From assembly GCF_003663885.1 (NCBI RefSeq), contig NZ_RCCE01000001.1:248001-312000 (forward strand): 64,000 nucleotides of DNA, given 5' to 3'. The stretch is from Litoreibacter meonggei. GTDB taxonomy: Bacteria; Pseudomonadota; Alphaproteobacteria; Rhodobacterales; Rhodobacteraceae. Below the pieces are notes generated by a model, which saw only the letters and a list, made by a program, of their open reading frames with translations, was not told where the DNA came from and did no database searches. The position numbers were made by a program, and so were the translations under genes. Positions 1 through 8,321 of this stretch are shown here, one piece after another. Numbering within the stretch: the first letter of the stretch is position 1; every line of letters begins with the position of its first letter.

Positions 1-354
1 GCGCACGCAGGGCGTAAATTGCTGTTCATGCGGAGAGTTTGGTGCCGCTACGCAGCTTGAAAACCGGCCATTCACCAAGGCCGTAGCGAACCAAAGATAG
101 CGATTTCACAAACTGCGGAGGTCCCTATGAAGCGCGCAAAGCCTATGCACTCTTGAGTGCAACAGTGAGTTGCGCATTGAGGACTAGTTTTGTCGCCGAT
201 CTGCCCCCATTGGAGCAGTGGTTGCACCGTGTATTTGGTTTCCAGAAATCTGACGACATTTCGTGGCGGCAAGTTGTTTCTGAAATAGAGTGAGCAAGGT
301 TTGCAACACATCAGACGACTTCACGGTCAAAGGCTTGTTCTGTTCATTTGCATT
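1..354. other. Non-coding stretch at left edge
   Basis: No convincing gene is seen in this 354-base stretch. The open frames here are short, rich in cysteine or arginine, lack a Shine-Dalgarno site and match no family I recognise. The text has the look of decayed intergenic sequence common in Rhodobacterales, with words such as GCGGAG and CCGTAGCG. It lies downstream of the LysR gene, so it may hold that gene's transcript end, but no clear hairpin with a T-tract was found. Confidence 0.5.
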
Positions 355-1224
355 CTACCGGTCCAACAATTTCCAAAACGCTATGACGGGCGCACGCATC
401 ATTTCTTTTTCATATCTTATTTTCCGCAGTTCCCGCTGACTTACCGAATGGGCCGGAACAAAAAACTCTACCCCATCGGGCTGGTTGCGCACTGCGTCAA
501 ACGGTAAAATGCTGGCCCCGAGCCCGCGCCGCACAAACGATAGGATTGCCGTCGTATTGCGCGCCTCAAGGGTGCTGGAGAAACGCAGTTCACTGACAAT
601 CGGATCATCGACCAGCTCGCAAAGCGGGTTAGCGATCAAAGGCTCAAGGCTGAGCAGCCCCCAATCGGATGCGCCTTGGGTGTCCAGATGCGCCCTATGG
701 ATGGGCCCGTTTTCGGGACAAACGATGCCCAGGTCGTCAGACCGAATGCGTTCACCCTCCAACGGGGCGTCAGGCCGTGCTGATACGATTCCAATGTCGG
801 CCTCATCGCGTTGAACACGTGCGCGGACAGTTGCGCTGTCTACATCGCTGATCTCAATTCGCACATCAGGGTGGACGGCGCGAAATGCCTCAATCACATC
901 TGGCAGCAAGGCCACTGTTGCGGACGGCACCGCCGCGATACGAACGATTCCTGCAGTCGATATCGCATGACGGCGGATTGCATCAGAACTTTTGTCAAAA
1001 ACATCGATGGCACGCTGACTTTCTTCCAGAACAAGCTGACCCAGTGGCGTTAGGCGGCTCTTTCTATCTGTCTCAAACAGGGTGCCGCCAACTTCTTTTT
1101 CAAATTGCGCCAACATCATGGACACCGCAGAAGGTGTCCGGCCCAAAACGGCGGCAGCCGCAGCAAGTGTGCCCTGCGCTGCCGTAACCGAGAATGCTCT
1201 GAGCATTTCGACCTTAATGGACAT
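355..1224 (-). CDS. LysR-family transcriptional regulator
   Basis: This 289-residue protein is a typical LysR regulator. An N-terminal winged helix-turn-helix (about residues 1-60, with AAAAAVLGRTPSAVSMMLAQ as recognition region) is followed by a linker helix and a periplasmic-binding-like effector domain (about 90-285). It is transcribed divergently from the aldehyde dehydrogenase gene 90 bases away, the classic LysR arrangement, so it probably controls the 1315-8211 catabolic genes and itself. A perfect 6-5-6 inverted repeat of T-N11-A type overlaps its start codon. The inducer is unknown; the context suggests the BCCT substrate or a breakdown product. Family is certain, target is inference. 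Confidence 0.9.
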   Translation of the reverse strand: MSIKVEMLRAFSVTAAQGTLAAAAAVLGRTPSAVSMMLAQFEKEVGGTLFETDRKSRLTPLGQLVLEESQRAIDVFDKSSDAIRRHAISTAGIVRIAAVPSATVALLPDVIEAFRAVHPDVRIEISDVDSATVRARVQRDEADIGIVSARPDAPLEGERIRSDDLGIVCPENGPIHRAHLDTQGASDWGLLSLEPLIANPLCELVDDPIVSELRFSSTLEARNTTAILSFVRRGLGASILPFDAVRNQPDGVEFFVPAHSVSQRELRKIRYEKEMMRAPVIAFWKLLDR

Positions 1225-1239
1225 TCAGAATTCCTGAAT
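1223..1239. promoter_or_regulatory. Candidate LysR operator
   Basis: ATTCAG and CTGAAT form a perfect inverted repeat with a 5-base spacer, matching the T-N11-A form of LysR-box sites. It sits over the start codon of the LysR gene and about 75 bases upstream of the divergent aldehyde dehydrogenase start. That placement would suit autorepression and activation of the divergent operon. No binding data exist here; it is a pattern call. Confidence 0.45.
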
Positions 1240-1314
1240 AAATGTTCAATTGTTTGAGAATGACTGAAGTTACCGCAGCGGTCTAGACCATATTTAAACA
1301 AATTGGAGACCAGC

Positions 1315-2766
1315 ATGACCGATCTTACGCAACTTTATATTGATGGCGCATGGACAGATGGGGCGACTCAAATCGAAAACCGCAACCCATCTGACACGTC
1401 GGACTTGATTGGGATGTATGCGCAAGCGGATGCGAGCCAGTTGGATGCGGCGCTTGCCGCCGCACGCCGTGCGCAATCTAAGTGGTGGGCCGCAGGCATT
1501 CAGAAGCGTCACGATGTGCTAATGGCAATCGGCACAGAATTGATGGCGCGCGCCGAAGAGATCGGGCGCATTTTGTCACGCGAAGAAGGCAAGCCGGTTG
1601 CCGAAGGTAAGGGGGAAGTGTACCGCGCTGGACAGTTCTTTACCTATTTTGCCGGAGAAACCCTGCGCCAGCATGGCGACCAGGCCGAGAGCGTGCGTCC
1701 GGGTATCGAGATTGACGTGCGCCGCGAGCCGGTCGGTGTTGTGGCGATCATCAGCCCTTGGAACTTTCCTGTGGCGACCCCTGCCTGGAAAATTGCCCCA
1801 GCGCTGGCCTTCGGCAACGCCGTCGTCTGGAAGCCTGCCAATGTTACCCCTGCCAGCGCCATTGCCCTGACCGAGATTATCTCTCGGCAGGACATTCCCA
1901 AAGGCCTGTTCAACCTCGTCGCCGGTCCCGGCCGCGATGTGGGGCAGCGCCTTGTAGAAAGCGCGCAAGTGGACGCGATCAGCTTTACCGGTTCCGTCCC
2001 TGTAGGCCGTGGTATCGCCGCCGCCGCCATGCTGAACATGACCAAGGTGCAGATGGAAATGGGGTCCAAGAACCCGTTGATCGTCATGGACGACGCAGAC
2101 ATTGATTTGGCTGTTATGCACGCCGCAGGCTCTGCCTTTGGGGGCACAGGTCAGAAATGCACCGCCGCAAGCCGCCTGATTGTTCACAGCGCCGTCCACG
2201 ATGCATTTGTCGAAAAGCTGGTTGCTGCCACCAAGGCGATGAAGGTCGGGCACGCACTTGAAGCGGGCACGCAACTTGGCCCGGTGGTCAGTGAAAGCCA
2301 GTTGAACCAGAACCTCGAATACGTAGGTATCGGCAAGGGCGAAGGCGCTGAATTGCTGTGTGGTGGCGACCGTTTGGAGATGGCAACAGATGGCTACTAC
2401 ATGTCGCCCGCCGTCTTTGCAAACACTCGCAATGACATGCGGATCAACCGCGAAGAGATGTTCGCACCGATAACGGTCGTGCAACGCGCCGATAGCTACG
2501 ACGAAGCTTTGAGCCTTGCCAATGACACTCAGTTTGGGCTGACTGCTGGCATCATGACAACCTCGCTTGCGCGGGCCAGCCACTTCCGCGCCAACATGCG
2601 GGCTGGCTGTGTAATGGTAAACCTGCCCACGGCGGGCACGGACTACCATGTGCCCTTCGGTGGCCGTGGTGCATCAAGCTTTGGCCCGCGCGAGCAAGGG
2701 TCATATGCGGCCGAGTTCTACACCACCGTGAAAACCGCATACGTGTCCGCGGGAGCACCCACATGA
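1315..2766 (+). CDS. NAD(P)+-dependent aldehyde dehydrogenase, semialdehyde type
   Basis: A full-length 483-residue aldehyde dehydrogenase. Visible active-site elements are SPWNFP with Asn150, general-base Glu248 in the EMGSKNP motif, and nucleophile Cys282 in GQKCTAASR. The EMGSKNPL...DDADIDLAV pattern resembles 2-oxoglutarate semialdehyde dehydrogenases of sugar-acid and hydroxyproline pathways, so a short dicarboxylic semialdehyde is the likely substrate; this is inference. I chose ATG 1315 because GGAG lies seven bases upstream; an in-frame TTG at 1303 has no such site. It is the first gene of the locus, and its stop overlaps the next start as ATGA, so the two are translationally coupled. 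Confidence 0.88.
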   Translation: MTDLTQLYIDGAWTDGATQIENRNPSDTSDLIGMYAQADASQLDAALAAARRAQSKWWAAGIQKRHDVLMAIGTELMARAEEIGRILSREEGKPVAEGKGEVYRAGQFFTYFAGETLRQHGDQAESVRPGIEIDVRREPVGVVAIISPWNFPVATPAWKIAPALAFGNAVVWKPANVTPASAIALTEIISRQDIPKGLFNLVAGPGRDVGQRLVESAQVDAISFTGSVPVGRGIAAAAMLNMTKVQMEMGSKNPLIVMDDADIDLAVMHAAGSAFGGTGQKCTAASRLIVHSAVHDAFVEKLVAATKAMKVGHALEAGTQLGPVVSESQLNQNLEYVGIGKGEGAELLCGGDRLEMATDGYYMSPAVFANTRNDMRINREEMFAPITVVQRADSYDEALSLANDTQFGLTAGIMTTSLARASHFRANMRAGCVMVNLPTAGTDYHVPFGGRGASSFGPREQGSYAAEFYTTVKTAYVSAGAPT

Positions 2767-3773
2767 CCTATCTGATCGACGGTCTGCAATACGCCAATTG
2801 GTCGGAAAAGATATTCCGGCAGATGCGATCGGGAGGCGTGGATGCTGTCCACGTCACCATTACCTATCACGAGACGTTTCGTGAAACAGTGCTGCTGATT
2901 GAGCAGTGGAACCGCTGGTTCGAACAATATCCCGACCTGATCTTTCAGGGCCGCACGGCTGACGATGTCCGCCATGCACGCGAAACCGGGCGCACGGCGA
3001 TCTTTTTTGGTTCGCAAAACCCGTCGTGCATCGAAGACGACATCGGGCTGGTCGAGGTCATGCACACGCTGGGACTGCGGTTCATGCAGTTAACCTACAA
3101 CAACCAGTCCCTGCTGGCGTCAGGTTGCTATGAAGACGAGGACACGGGCCTGACCCGCATGGGCCGTCAGGTGGTGGCCGAGATGAACCGTGTTGGCCTT
3201 GTCATCGACATGAGCCATTCTGGCGAGCGTTCAACCTTTGAGGCGATTGAGCATTCCAGTCGCCCGATCACAATCAGCCACGCGAACCCCGCCAGCTGGC
3301 ACAGCGCCTTGCGCAACAAATCCGATGATCTGCTGCGCACCCTTGGACAAAGCGGCGGGTTCCTTGGTCTTTCTGCCTATCCGCATCACCTGAAGGACGG
3401 CAGCAAATGCACGCTGCAATCCTGGTGCGATATGGCGGCGTTGGCTATTGATCTGGTGGGGTCACAGAATGTCGGCATCGGCACAGACCTGTGTCAGGAT
3501 CAACCCGACAGCATTGTCGAATGGATGCGCGTGGGCCGCTGGACCAAGGCCATCGACTACGGCGAAGGATCTGCCGCCAACGCAGGCTTTCCGGCCATGC
3601 CGAACTGGTTCCACGACAACCGTGATCTGGCAGGTATCCGCGAAGGGCTTTTGGCAGCTGGTCTGGACGTGGAAACCATAGACGGTGTGATGGGCGACAA
3701 CTGGCATGCCTTCTTTGACAAAAGTTTTGGGGCACAAGCCAGCCCCAAAGAAATCCAAAATGCTGCCGAATAG
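2763..3773 (+). CDS. Membrane dipeptidase (M19)-like protein, atypical metal site
   Basis: This 336-residue protein belongs to the amidohydrolase-fold M19 (renal dipeptidase, COG2355) family. Recognisable blocks are LGLRFMQLTYNN, IDMSHSGERS and ISHANP, which carry two probable metal-binding histidines, and GIGTDLCQ. The usual N-terminal HxD metal pair is absent: residues 5-10 read IDGLQY. The bridging-glutamate region reads FFGSQN instead of an EG motif. It therefore belongs to a divergent subfamily that may not be a peptidase. As I recall, similar proteins lie near glycine-betaine and dimethylglycine genes in Pseudomonas. It is coupled to the upstream dehydrogenase by ATGA, and the BCCT gene follows after 32 bases. 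A C-N hydrolase role on a betaine breakdown product is a guess. Confidence 0.8.
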   Translation: MTYLIDGLQYANWSEKIFRQMRSGGVDAVHVTITYHETFRETVLLIEQWNRWFEQYPDLIFQGRTADDVRHARETGRTAIFFGSQNPSCIEDDIGLVEVMHTLGLRFMQLTYNNQSLLASGCYEDEDTGLTRMGRQVVAEMNRVGLVIDMSHSGERSTFEAIEHSSRPITISHANPASWHSALRNKSDDLLRTLGQSGGFLGLSAYPHHLKDGSKCTLQSWCDMAALAIDLVGSQNVGIGTDLCQDQPDSIVEWMRVGRWTKAIDYGEGSAANAGFPAMPNWFHDNRDLAGIREGLLAAGLDVETIDGVMGDNWHAFFDKSFGAQASPKEIQNAAE

Positions 3774-3805
3774 GTGGCGCATCATCGCTTCTGGGAGGAA
3801 CAAAG

Positions 3806-5365
3806 ATGAGTGATACGAACAAAACGACGGGCCTAATTTCAGGCGGAACGGACAAGGCGCTCTTTGCAATCACGGGCGGCTTCATCGCCCTGTTCTGCGC
3901 CTATGCATTTTTCAACATTGACGGGCTCTCTGCGCTGGTGGACAGCAGCTTTGCGTTCTCGGCAAAGTATTTCGGGCTTTACTGGCAGATCCTTTTGCTG
4001 GCCACGTTTTTGATTGGTCTGGTGCTGTGCGTTCTGCCGGGCTCCAAGACCTTGATGGGCGCGCTGACCATGCCTGAATTTTCAACATTCAGCTGGGCGT
4101 CCATGATCATGTGCACATTGCTTGCGGGCGGTGGCGTGTTCTGGGCCGCGGGTGAGCCGATTGCGCATTTCCTCTCACCGCCGCCCGTCTTTGGTGACCT
4201 GAGCGGTGACGTGCAGGCGCAGGCCCATGCGGCCCTTGCCCAAAGCTTTCTGCACTGGGGTTTTCTGGCCTGGGCTATTCTTGGGTCGCTGACCACAGTG
4301 ATGCTGATGCATTACCACTACGACAAGGGTCTGCCGCTTGCCCCGCGCACGCTGCTTTACCCTGTCTTCGGTGACCGTGCCCTGACAGGCCCCATCGGCC
4401 TGATCGCGGATGCGTCCTGCATCATCGCAGTTGTAGCTGGCACCGTTGGCCCCATCGGCTTTCTTGGACTACAAATGTCTTACGGGTTGAACGAGTTGAC
4501 CGGTATTCCGGACAACTTTGCCACACAGGCTGTCGCGATCATGGCGCTTGTGGGCCTGTATACCGTTTCTGCGATTACCGGATTGGCCAAAGGCATCAAG
4601 ATCCTGTCGCAGATCAACGTGATCCTTGCAGGTGCACTGCTCGCTTTCATGCTTATTGCAGGCCCTACGATGGATATTTTTGCAGGCTTCTTCGGCGGCA
4701 TGCAGGTTTACGCTACGCATTTCTTTGACATGGCTATGTACCGCGGCGACGCTGGCTTGTTTGGCGATGCCGGTTGGCTGGGCTGGTGGACCGTGTTTTT
4801 CTGGGGCTGGTTCATGGGCTACGGTCCTTTGATGGCCGTTTTCATCGCACGCATCAGCCGCGGCCGTTCGATCCGCCAAATCATCCTGACGCTGTCAATC
4901 ATGGCACCTCTGATCACGAACTTCTGGTTCACGATCATCGGCGGCTCCGGCATCTTTTTCGAGATCGCTGAGCCCGGCATCATCTCCGCTCCATTCGAAG
5001 GCTTCAACCTGCCTGCAGGTCTGCTGGCAATCACCCAAGCCATGCCAATGGGGTTTATCCTGTCGGTCCTGTTTCTGGTTCTGACGATGTGTTTTGTCGC
5101 CACGACAAGCGACTCCATGAGCTATGTTATCTCCAGCACCATGACAACAGGCGAGCCTTCGTCCGCCATGCGCGCGTTCTGGGGTTTGGCCATGGGCGTG
5201 ATGGCTTTGATCCTGATCTCGACCGGATCGGGGGGGATCGGCAAATTACAAAGCTTCATCGTCGTGACGGCGGTACCGGTATCGCTGATCTTGCTGCCGT
5301 CCCTTTGGGATGCGTTGCGGATCACGCTGATGCTGGGCCGCGAACCTAAAGCTGAGACTGCATAA
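3806..5365 (+). CDS. BCCT-family betaine/choline/carnitine-type transporter
   Basis: A 519-residue inner-membrane carrier with about twelve hydrophobic segments. The BCCT signature is in the segment WTVFFWGWFMGYGP followed by FIARISRGRSIRQ, including the tryptophan-rich aromatic box. Family members import quaternary ammonium or sulfonium compounds such as glycine betaine, choline, carnitine or DMSP, with Na+ or H+ or by exchange. The protein lacks a long C-terminal osmosensory tail, ending soon after the last membrane helix, which fits nutrient uptake better than osmoregulation. GGGAGGA lies before the start. Its place among catabolic genes makes the substrate of this locus very likely a betaine-like compound; the exact one cannot be read from sequence. 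Confidence 0.93.
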   Translation: MSDTNKTTGLISGGTDKALFAITGGFIALFCAYAFFNIDGLSALVDSSFAFSAKYFGLYWQILLLATFLIGLVLCVLPGSKTLMGALTMPEFSTFSWASMIMCTLLAGGGVFWAAGEPIAHFLSPPPVFGDLSGDVQAQAHAALAQSFLHWGFLAWAILGSLTTVMLMHYHYDKGLPLAPRTLLYPVFGDRALTGPIGLIADASCIIAVVAGTVGPIGFLGLQMSYGLNELTGIPDNFATQAVAIMALVGLYTVSAITGLAKGIKILSQINVILAGALLAFMLIAGPTMDIFAGFFGGMQVYATHFFDMAMYRGDAGLFGDAGWLGWWTVFFWGWFMGYGPLMAVFIARISRGRSIRQIILTLSIMAPLITNFWFTIIGGSGIFFEIAEPGIISAPFEGFNLPAGLLAITQAMPMGFILSVLFLVLTMCFVATTSDSMSYVISSTMTTGEPSSAMRAFWGLAMGVMALILISTGSGGIGKLQSFIVVTAVPVSLILLPSLWDALRITLMLGREPKAETA

Positions 5366-5371
5366 CCCAAT

Positions 5372-5400
5372 AACGTGGCGCGCCGCGGGTGCGCCACGTT
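5372..5400 (+). terminator. Intercistronic hairpin after BCCT gene
   Basis: Arms AACGTGGCGC and GCGCCACGTT form a perfect 10-bp stem around a 9-base loop, seven bases after the BCCT stop. Only a few T residues follow, so it is more likely a partial terminator or mRNA-stabilising hairpin than a full stop. The next gene starts 34 bases later in the same direction. Confidence 0.5.
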
Positions 5401-5433
5401 TGCCACACATCTGCACTTTTGGGAGGATCTGCT

Positions 5434-7110
5434 ATGTCATTGAATACCTCAATCCTATCCACTGAAACTCTAGAATATATGCGTCCGGCAACTGAGGTCA
5501 TGCGCCTTGCCCGCATGGGCTGTGGCCACCCGACCCGCCTGTCATTTCTGCGCGTGCTATTGCGGCGTCTTGCATCGAGCGATTGGAAAATTGACCGTCC
5601 CGTCTGGAACGTGGACGCGAACGGCGTCGGCCACGGAGTATACCGCGTCAAAAGCGCCGAGCGCACTTATAGCCTTGTGGCCTTTGCCCACGACCTGCCC
5701 CCAGAAATGCGGTCCGACCGTGTGATCGCGACCGCATGGGACGCGACATTTACCTTGTTCGACGGTGAACCAACAGCAGAAGATATCGCACGACTGGCAG
5801 ACAATGTTCCTTACCAAGAAGCCGGGCGCATTAGCACCAAGGAATTGACGCTCGCCCGTGCCAATCGCTCGGTGCGGTTATTCGAACATGTGGTCAATGC
5901 ATTGGCGCAAGGATGCCAGCCTGATCCGGCCGAAATTGCCGCCGTAGGATATCTGATGCGCACCACGGCAGTTTATGGATCGGGCAAGTTTGGCGCATCA
6001 GACCGCGCCGATATCGCTCAGCGGCCTGAACTTGCCGCGCCGTTTCAGGTGGAAATGCTCACCGTCTGGCTGATCCGCGCCTTTACCGTCGATATCGTCG
6101 AGCATATCGCGACTGCCCGAGGTGGAAAGACCGCTGTAAAGCTGGATCGCGACATCCGCCGCAGCCTTGGTGTTGGTAATTCCACCGGCCTCGGGATGGC
6201 CCCTTTCATTGTGCGCCACCCTGTTTTGCTTAACAATTGGATGATGGCCCGTGAAGAGGCACTGGCCCGCGTTCGTGCACAGCCAACTGCTCGGTCTCAG
6301 GCTGTTTCGGACCTGAGCGCTGCGCTGGATGCGGCAATCACGAACGCTAGGGTTTGGCACTCCGAGCATCCTATTCAGGTCTGCAAGCTGGATGAGCTGC
6401 GCCATGACCTCGCCTTGCTTTCGACAACGCTGAATACGTGGGACTGGAAGGGCGAACATCCTTGGGATGCTCTTTGGAGCTGGGGTGTCCAAACCCTGAC
6501 CTTTGAAGGACAAGAGGCGCTTTTGTCCCTTATGCTGGAGCCTCACGGCGCACTGGTCGACGATCTGGCCGACCATATGGGGGCTGATGAAGCGGCCAGT
6601 TTCAGGATCGACGGCGCGATGCCCGTGGCCGAGTTGCGCCGCATTCTGGAAACCCATTACGCTTGGGCGCTTGCGATTGATTTCACCTCACCCGAAAATG
6701 TCGCACGGTTCTGGTATGTCTCTGAAGAAAAGCTTGAGCCTCGTTTGGGCGAGCGCGCGACCGAGGACGGCGCGACATTGGAACAGCCGCTTTGCATCGC
6801 GCGCCTGATGTCAGAGCTTCATGCAGCGGTGCAAAGTTTTGACGGTACGCGATCCGTCGCAGCGCTGATGTTGGCACATCCAGAACATCGCTTTGCGGTG
6901 CGGCGCGTGCAGATCGCAAAGCGCCACCCCTATGCCGAAGTGCAAGACAACCTCATCGCCGCCGACATGCTGCCAATCGATCTCTTGCGTTGCAAACTAG
7001 CCTTTTTCGGCGCGAGCCAGTTCGACCCCCGTTCGGATCGCTGGGTGCGCATCAACCTATTTGCAGGCGCACCCTTCCCCGATGACATCAAAGCGGGAGG
7101 TGCCGTATGA
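5434..7110 (+). CDS. Uncharacterised 558-residue cytoplasmic protein
   Basis: I do not recognise a characterised family. The protein is 558 residues, without signal peptide or membrane helix, and is rich in tryptophan and in acidic and basic residues. An N-terminal part (about 15-110) includes RMGCGHPTRLSFLR and YSLVAFAHDLP. A helical middle (about 110-330) includes GKFGASDR, and a C-terminal part (about 380-540) includes RFWYVSEEKLEPRLGER and YAEVQDNL. No nucleotide-binding, metal or haem motif stands out. ATG 5434 is chosen for its GGGAGGA site; the frame opens earlier without one. It overlaps the DUF3726 gene as ATGA, which suggests the two proteins act together, perhaps as one enzyme. Co-transcription with BCCT and RidA suggests a catabolic role (inference). 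Confidence 0.85.
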   Translation: MSLNTSILSTETLEYMRPATEVMRLARMGCGHPTRLSFLRVLLRRLASSDWKIDRPVWNVDANGVGHGVYRVKSAERTYSLVAFAHDLPPEMRSDRVIATAWDATFTLFDGEPTAEDIARLADNVPYQEAGRISTKELTLARANRSVRLFEHVVNALAQGCQPDPAEIAAVGYLMRTTAVYGSGKFGASDRADIAQRPELAAPFQVEMLTVWLIRAFTVDIVEHIATARGGKTAVKLDRDIRRSLGVGNSTGLGMAPFIVRHPVLLNNWMMAREEALARVRAQPTARSQAVSDLSAALDAAITNARVWHSEHPIQVCKLDELRHDLALLSTTLNTWDWKGEHPWDALWSWGVQTLTFEGQEALLSLMLEPHGALVDDLADHMGADEAASFRIDGAMPVAELRRILETHYAWALAIDFTSPENVARFWYVSEEKLEPRLGERATEDGATLEQPLCIARLMSELHAAVQSFDGTRSVAALMLAHPEHRFAVRRVQIAKRHPYAEVQDNLIAADMLPIDLLRCKLAFFGASQFDPRSDRWVRINLFAGAPFPDDIKAGGAV

Positions 7111-7832
7111 GTTTTGAACCTCAGGACCAGACTCGCGGCGATTCCACTCCGTTTTTTGGCGACACAGAGCCCGCGCCGTTGTCGTGCAATGAAGCCGCAT
7201 CCTTGTGCATGAAAGCCGCGCGTGGCGCTGGTATGAGCTGGGGCATGGCCGAAGAAGCAGGGTTTGCAGCAGCTTGGCTGGTGTCGCATGGTATTGATGG
7301 ACCGTCCCATATGCGCGCACATCTGGAACGCGCGGATGGGCGCGACTGGGCAGACCTGTGCCCGTCAGCAACCCCCGGCGACTGGCAAAATGCACATGGT
7401 CAGCCTGCCTGCCCAATCATTCTGGGTGCGACGATGTGCGACTATGCCGACCTGCCCGAAGGGCCAAACTCTGGCGCGACGGTTGCACTCGGTCCGGTCA
7501 GCGCGCCCATTCTATTGGTCCCTTTCTTGGTTGAACTGGCACACAGCAAAAGTCTGGCGTTCACGTTGTCTTGGCCAGAGGGTGCGATCCGTATCGACAA
7601 CGATGAAACGTGGCTCCAAGCGGCCTTGCAGTCCCTTGGCGTGCCGCAACTTGTGCTGACATTATCCGCCAAAGCCGCCCAGCCACATAAGCCGTCTGCC
7701 GCATCCATGCCCAACGCTCAAACCACCGCTGCGACCATTGCAGCCCTCAACGCTTTCGCCATGCGCACCACCGTACCTGCCACAGAGGCATCACGCACTG
7801 GCGCCGGATCAACCCTAAGTGACAATGATTGA
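7107..7832 (+). CDS. DUF3726-like protein
   Basis: A 241-residue protein whose N-terminal region (about 25-110, with CNEAASLCMKAARGAGMSWG and GFAAAWL) resembles the DUF3726 family seen in Rhodobacterales and other marine proteobacteria; function is unknown. There is no signal peptide or clear membrane helix. The last 60 residues are Ala/Thr/Pro-rich and low in complexity. Its start overlaps the stop of the 558-residue protein by four bases, and RidA follows 13 bases after its stop. The coupling argues for a complex or joint reaction with the upstream unknown. The family call is from memory of the sequence pattern and should be checked by profile search. Confidence 0.78.
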   Translation: MSFEPQDQTRGDSTPFFGDTEPAPLSCNEAASLCMKAARGAGMSWGMAEEAGFAAAWLVSHGIDGPSHMRAHLERADGRDWADLCPSATPGDWQNAHGQPACPIILGATMCDYADLPEGPNSGATVALGPVSAPILLVPFLVELAHSKSLAFTLSWPEGAIRIDNDETWLQAALQSLGVPQLVLTLSAKAAQPHKPSAASMPNAQTTAATIAALNAFAMRTTVPATEASRTGAGSTLSDND

Positions 7833-7845
7833 CAAAGGAAATATC

Positions 7846-8211
7846 ATGACACTCTCCCGCCTCAACCCCGGCCCTCGTATGAGTCAAGCCGTGACCATCG
7901 GAAACATCGCATTTCTCGCAGGCCAAGTGCCCGACGACCTGAGTGCAGACATCGAAACGCAAACCCGACAAGTGCTGACGAAACTGGACAAAGTCGTCGC
8001 TGAGCTGGGCGCGACCAAATCCGACATCGCATCTGTCCAAGTCTGGCTGGCCGATATGGCCGACTTTCAAGGGATGAACGCGATCTGGGACGAATGGGTC
8101 AGCAAAGACGCCCCGCCTGCGCGCGCAACTGGCGGTACGTCCCTCGCGCGTCCCGGCATGCGCGTCGAAATGATCGCTGTCGTCGCCCTGCCAGAGGCCG
8201 CCGCCGCTTAA
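7846..8211 (+). CDS. RidA-family reactive enamine/imine deaminase
   Basis: A 121-residue YjgF/YER057c/UK114 (RidA) family protein of typical length. The pattern PRMSQAVTIGNIAFLAGQVP near the N-terminus, and the C-terminal block ARATGGTSLARPGMRVEMIAVVAL with its conserved arginine, match the family. RidA proteins form trimers and hydrolyse 2-imino acids and enamines released by PLP or flavin enzymes. ATG 7846 is used because AAAGGAA precedes it by six bases; an in-frame ATG at 7825 has poor spacing. As last gene of the BCCT locus it suggests that an imine or enamine arises in the pathway. A second, distinct RidA lies at 42006-42389. Confidence 0.9.
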   Translation: MTLSRLNPGPRMSQAVTIGNIAFLAGQVPDDLSADIETQTRQVLTKLDKVVAELGATKSDIASVQVWLADMADFQGMNAIWDEWVSKDAPPARATGGTSLARPGMRVEMIAVVALPEAAAA

Positions 8212-8321
8212 TCAAAGTGAGGCCGGAGCCGCAACGCGCCGCTCCGGCCTGCTGTTCGGGTGACAATCACGTCCTCCCAATTTCTCGTTCCATTGGCACA
8301 TCGACAAAGGGTGACACGGCA

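Noticed and set aside
72-311. 79-residue minus-strand frame at the left edge
   Set aside because: No ribosome site, no family likeness, unusual cysteine-rich composition; the region is treated as non-coding.
1576-2649. 357-residue antisense frame to the aldehyde dehydrogenase
   Set aside because: Mirror of a strong coding sequence with no ribosome site; long antisense frames are expected at this GC content.
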